Assembly (NCBI RefSeq): GCF_947179165.1
Contig: NC_077242.1
Location: forward strand, 77,171,097 to 77,235,096
Length of the DNA: 64,000 nt
Source of the DNA: Solanum dulcamara
Taxonomy: Eukaryota > Streptophyta > Magnoliopsida > Solanales > Solanaceae
Direction: 5' to 3'
Shown here in pieces: positions 59,872-64,000 of the stretch. The position numbers and the translations under genes are program-made. Positions within the stretch are counted from its first letter, which is position 1. Every line of letters begins with the position of its first letter. The notes below the pieces were generated by a model, which made no database searches, had not been told where the DNA came from, and saw nothing but the letters and a program-made list of their open reading frames with translations.

Positions 59872-61475
59872 CCGCGGAGATTTCATGAAGAAATAGACGG
59901 GACATATCTTAAGTTTGAACGATCATGGACTAAATATATATTCAACGGTTGAGATTAATGTTTGGCTTAGAATAAATAAATAAAAAAAGAGACAATGGAA
60001 TATGATGTAGCTAATGACATGTAAGCATAATGCACACTCACAGAGTGAAAATAACTTATTGTCTTGAATAAAAGTTTTATTCTATTCTCTCTTTTAATAT
60101 TGGTTTCCATGGTACTCAAAGTCTCTAAAACAAAAGTTTAGCACAATATTCATGTTTGTCAATCTTTTCAAGATTGGGTCAATTACGTTTATTAAAATTC
60201 GATAATAAAGTAATTTTACAAGCAAAACAAGTATATGTTTTATCGTAAATATCCGTTAATGTACCTTATAATGAGTTATAGATGATTATTTAAACGTGAG
60301 TGATTCTAATCTAAATTTATCTTCAAAGTTAAATAATGTAAAGGGGATTAAAATAAATTGCGTCAAACATTTTCAAGCTATATTTTAAATTTTAACAAAT
60401 ACTTAAATTAGTAATATGAGTGAAAATATCAAAGTTTGCTCGTATTATTTAAAATTCAACAAATTTGACCATTTTGCTTTTGATATAAAGTTGAATCAAA
60501 ATTCTCTTTTTTTTTATAAAAAAAATAACATAACATCCTAGCAAAATGACAAATCTTCAAAAAATTGTCCGGTTCATCAAAACTATATATTATGTATTGA
60601 ATATTACATTAATTAATATAATAATGAGTTGGATCAAAGTCCTATTTGATTTTAAAAGAATATTAACATTAGCATGGTCAATATATTCTTCCTTTGCGCA
60701 ATTAATTAAAGTTTTGAAGTTCTTTCTTTATTTCCAATTACAAAGAATTATTGTAAGACTAAATATCACTTGAGTCTTGACAAGGCATTTCGAAGATGAA
60801 ATGTTTACTAATGAATAATTAATACACAAATACTCTGATTATATTGCATTTTGTTCCAATTACTATGACACTGTCGTTATTTTGGACGTTTCATAATATT
60901 TGATGCCATCTTATTGCTATAAAATTATAATTTTTTTTGATTTTTTAAATAAAAAGAATCCTGTCCCACCAATAGAGATAGGTTATATGTTAGACCGTCT
61001 TTCAACTATTTATTGGTAAATCCGATCTAGTACTACTAATGTCTTCATTTTGCGACACTATTTATAAAAGGTGTCGATCTGGACTCTGGTCACTATGATA
61101 ATTAAAATATATAAATGACAGTTGAGCCATAATTATCATAGAGATTACTTTTAATTATACGATAAATTATTGATTCCGTAAATATTTTTTAATCGTCAAA
61201 ACTCTTAATATATATTGCATTAATTAAATATAAATCTTATGTTTGTGTTTAATATTTATTCCAAATTTTAACTTTAAATATTCTTTTCTTAAAACCAAAT
61301 TCAAACACCATTTCAATGCCTTTCTTCATCTTCACTTCCCCTCACCCCCCTCGCCCTACAACCCCACGCTTCTCCTCCTTTACATATTCAACACATTTCT
61401 TTTAGCTTTTAATCAATTTTCGATAATAATTTAATTTGAAAAAAAAAGGGGCGAGGGGTAAATTAGTCAATTCCC
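59872..61475. other. 3' flank of RNT-C and upstream region of the kinase
   Basis: Non-coding. A 75-codon hydrophobic frame at 60546-60773 lacks homology that I recognise and sits in AT-rich DNA. The last 150 bp are a CT-rich likely 5' leader of the kinase gene. Confidence 0.55.
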
Positions 61476-61829
61476 ATGGGTTCGCCGGAGTTAACGACAA
61501 CAGATTTATCAACGAGTCGGAGCACGGCGGCGTCAGGGAGATCATCGGTGATAGATTCAATATGGGGGTGTACGGGGTCGATGATACACAAGGATGATTT
61601 GAGGAAGAGGATTACGATACCGGAGTATTTAAGGGTAGCGATGAGAGAAGCTATTCAGAATAAGGATGTTGACTCTGTGATGCGGCATTATGATATGGCT
61701 AACGCTGCCGGAGCCGAACCTTCTCAGCCGTCGGAATCGCCGATCATCGTTTTCATTAATGCGAAAAGTGGTGGTAGACATGGACCTGAACTTAAAGCTA
61801 GGTTGCAGGATCTCATGGGTGAAGAACAG
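61476..61829 (+). CDS. Diacylglycerol kinase, exon 1 (gene continues beyond window)
   Basis: 118 codons ending at a CAG/GTAACA donor. The N-terminus MGSPELTTTDLSTSRS leads to DDLRKRITIPEYLRVAMREA and then PIIVFINAKSGGRHGPELKA, the start of the diacylglycerol kinase catalytic domain with its nucleotide-binding GGRHG loop, followed by RLQDLMGEEQ. These kinases phosphorylate diacylglycerol to phosphatidic acid in plant lipid signalling. The absence of C1 domains and the EYLRxAMR motif fit the short plant forms (cluster II, the DGK3/4/7 type). No second exon is recognisable before 64000, so intron 1 exceeds 2.1 kb. Identity is confident; the exact paralogue is not determined. Confidence 0.88.
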
Positions 61830-62035
61830 GTAACATTTTTCCATTCTCCTTTACTGCATTGCGTTTGAATTATGAATTATGTGCTTGCAATCTGATAAAG
61901 GATTCGTTTTCATTATGTGTATGGGAAAAGAAAAAAAATTGGTGTCAATTTTATTTATGAGTTTAATATTAAAGTTGTCTTTTGTTTGGTTTTCTTCTTG
62001 TTATTTATGGAATTTTTTGATTGGTTTCTATTGGG

Positions 62036-62085
62036 AACAACTCTCTAACTTGCAAAGAGTAGGGCAAAGTAGGGTAAGGTCTGTG
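62036..62085 (+). mobile_element. SINE fragment in the kinase intron
   Basis: AACAACTCTCTAACTTGCAA followed by GGGTAAGGTCTGTGTATG resembles the body of the SINE seen at 34729-34860, on the opposite strand. Confidence 0.5.
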
Positions 62086-62164
62086 TATGTTTACAGTTGG
62101 TAGTTGCAGTTTTTTCTTTGAAGTAATTTCTTAAATATACCATTTCTGTTTTTTTAATAACCGT

Positions 62165-62350
62165 GGTGTACAGGCCAAATTTTGTTCACCTCAACTAATT
62201 CCAAGGGTACCTACCGCCACAGGTACCATGTAACTCTGTCCAGCAAGGCTGTCCAAGATGGGAAGAAATCCCCCGTTGTTTTTGGTCTCTGCTGGAATTT
62301 AAACTTGAGATTTTATGGTTCTTAAACCCACTTCATTGACCATTTGTGGG
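62165..62350 (-). mobile_element. Degenerate SINE remnant in the kinase intron
   Basis: CCAAGGGTACCTACCGCCAC, GGTACCATGTAACTCTGTCC, AAGATGGGAAGAAATC and CTGCTGGAATTTAAACTTGA, then CCCACTTCATTGACCA, match from memory a dispersed tRNA-derived Solanaceae SINE read in reverse. Assigned by recollection of the family, so moderate confidence. Confidence 0.5.
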
Positions 62351-63590
62351 TATTTATTGTGCAACTATTTTGGTTGGAGTTATGATCTAGCCATCTAGGC
62401 ATGTGCTAGTGAGGAAATGATGCAATTTTAGTTTTCTTTTTTCTGTGGGTTTCCTTTATCTATTTCTTTCTCTGATTGTTCATTGAAAAGTCAGTATACC
62501 ATTTTTGGGAATTGATCAATCGATTTTTGGTTTTAATTATTATTGAATATTTATGGTGGTTACTTCGCGTTACTACGCACACTTTGATTCAGGAGTACTT
62601 TTTCAAATTAATGAAAGTGAAAGGTTGTTGAAATGGTGGGACATTGTAATTCAAGACTCAGATTCCAGCAGATGATAAAAGAAAGCTCTTTCTTTTGATT
62701 AGTTAAAAGAAGTAAACTCCTTATAGAAAAGATGATAGAGTTACTTGGTACATGTTGCTGGTGGGAGATTACAAGTATCCCATTGAATTAGTCAAGGTGC
62801 ACGAAAGCTGGCCCGAACACCACGGTCATCAAAACAAAATGATGATAGAAGAAGTGAACTTTTTTAGTTCAGTTTTGGATTTCTTCATAAAATTGCAGCT
62901 ACTAATGCATGTTTCCATAGTTACCAAGAAAGATGGAAGTGTCAGAATTAACTTTTGACTTCAGCCTATTTTTGAGTTGCTTTTGGAGACTTCTGGAATA
63001 AAATTAGTTGTAACCCATGTTATAATGTTACTTTTGAGAACATACATTTGAATTCCTATTCTCCTCTGAACGCCGTGGTTAATTTTCATGTAAAATGTGC
63101 ATATTACTTAACAGGAGAAACTAGACGGGGTACATGTGAGTTGTTTCTTGTTGAGCGAATTCAGAGTAAAACATTGAGGGTGCACTGTTCTCTAGTTCTT
63201 TTTTTTTGGTTCGTGCAAGGTTAGTTTAGCTGTTAAAACCACGACAAGAAAAAAAATAAAAGTACAAACATTGCAGGTAGTGAAGACACATACATGAATA
63301 GATGGTAAACCTATTTAATAGAGCTATTTAAAGTTAAAAGGTTTAACTTTTGATCTCTCTTTCTTGAAGTTTCTTTTTACTTAGTAGCTCAAGTGCTCAA
63401 CTTACTTTGTGAATTTGATGCCTAAAGCATTTATCTATTGGCTAAAGTTGTTCCAACCAACTTTCGTGGACGAAAAATTGAGTTAATGGAAAAAACTTGT
63501 TATATTGGCTGAAATAACAGATGTAGTGCATGATTCCAACACGGTAATTTGCAAATGTTTTTAATAGATTCAAGAAATTCTACAACCACA

Positions 63591-63665
63591 GCCCCTATAG
63601 CTCAGTGGTTGGTAGAGCGTCTGTCTTGTAATCTGAAGGTCTGTAGTTTGATCTTGTATTGGGGA
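63591..63665 (+). tRNA. tRNA-Thr(UGU)-like sequence, probably a pseudogene
   Basis: GCCCCTATAGCTCAGTGG, then GGTAGAGC, CTTGTAA (anticodon TGT), TCTGAAGGTC and TTTGATC give a cloverleaf-like order of 75 nt. Defects: the anticodon stem TCTGT cannot fully pair with TCTGA (TCAGA would), the T-loop is TTTGATC instead of TTCGATC, and only five of seven acceptor pairs form (GCCCCTA with TTGGGGA). It lies in an intron on the sense strand. Confidence 0.55.
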
Positions 63666-64000
63666 AAACATTTATTTTGGTTAGAAAAAAAGGGATACTC
63701 CAAGGTCAGTTTCAGCATGTACTGAACCATCTTAGGTTTTAATTCAATAATATCTGTTCTTCTTCCCAACCCAAGAAAATTAAGAATCAATTCAAAGTAT
63801 CTACACCCTGTGAGACGTTGATGCAACACAACAACTACACGTCATACTTAAAGAAGTTGAGGTATGCTATTTGAATCCTCACTAACTATGTTTTCCCATT
63901 TAAATTCATTCATACCAACATTATACAAAATAAAAATACAAATAAAAGTACTAGAAGAGCTATATATTTTATACTGTCATAAAAATATCTAGTTGGGTTA

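Larger units (their letters stand above)
61830..64000 (+). other. Intron 1 of the diacylglycerol kinase gene (runs off window)
   Basis: Begins GTAACATTTTTCC. No downstream kinase exon (expected to begin VFDL) was found. Contains SINE remnants and a decayed tRNA; short frames such as 62752-62958 look random. Confidence 0.65.

Noticed and set aside
60546..60773. 75-codon hydrophobic plus-strand frame
   Set aside because: Lies in AT-rich intergenic DNA, lacks a recognisable domain or promoter context, and its Ile/Leu/Phe bias is what AT-rich sequence gives.
61629..61844. 71-codon minus-strand frame opposite the kinase exon
   Set aside because: Antisense shadow of the diacylglycerol kinase coding exon.
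62752..62958. 68-codon plus-strand frame in the kinase intron
   Set aside because: Does not resemble any kinase segment, lacks splice sites in phase, and I recognise no domain.

Overview
This is nuclear DNA from a flowering plant, almost certainly Solanum (tomato/potato group) or a close relative. It is AT-rich, its host genes have introns, and it carries Solanaceae-type repeats: a TS-like tRNA-derived SINE, a CACTA element with GTCCGTCGC subterminal repeats, and Ty3/gypsy chromovirus LTRs that begin TGTCAC or TGTAATGACCC. It is a repeat-rich region built around a small RNase T2 (S-RNase/S-like RNase) family and ends in the first exon of a diacylglycerol kinase.

There are two RNase subfamilies. 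Plus-strand genes: RNT-A1 (1-3646, cut by the window start), RNT-A2 (35564-37126) and RNT-C (58526-59871). Minus-strand copies: A1m (4385-4849), B1m (10005-10469), A2m (37865-38329) and B2m (46831-48686). RNT-C has both catalytic histidines, the catalytic Glu and a proline-rich insert. RNT-A1/A2 keep both histidines where visible but change the flanking Trp and the Glu. The minus-strand copies have lost the catalytic residues. Only B2m still shows a first exon with a signal peptide.

Window bases 1-10.67 kb and 35.75-47.6 kb are two copies of one segment. The left copy gained a 2.26 kb solo LTR inside intron 2 of its RNase gene; the right copy keeps the empty site. The left copy also lost about 3.1 kb across the end of a CACTA element and the surrounding LTR-like repeat, which remain in the right copy. 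The right copy gained a roughly 0.4 kb MITE-like insertion.

Between the copies lie a decayed Ty1/copia element on the minus strand (10.67-14.84 kb) containing a solo LTR, then a young Ty3/gypsy chromovirus on the minus strand (15.74-25.12 kb) joined in tandem to a truncated second internal region (25.12-27.44 kb), then AT-rich DNA with local repeats and another LTR-like block (31.4-33.5 kb).

Right of the second copy are a 2.85 kb near-perfect inverted repeat (50.0-52.86 kb), a further solo LTR with a GC-rich repeat (54.74-57.18 kb), RNT-C, and exon 1 of a cluster II-type diacylglycerol kinase (61476-61829). The kinase's first intron runs out of the window and holds SINE remnants and a decayed tRNA-Thr. 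The RNases appear to be secreted proteins evolving by duplication, gene conversion and loss of catalysis. The kinase is an unrelated neighbour.
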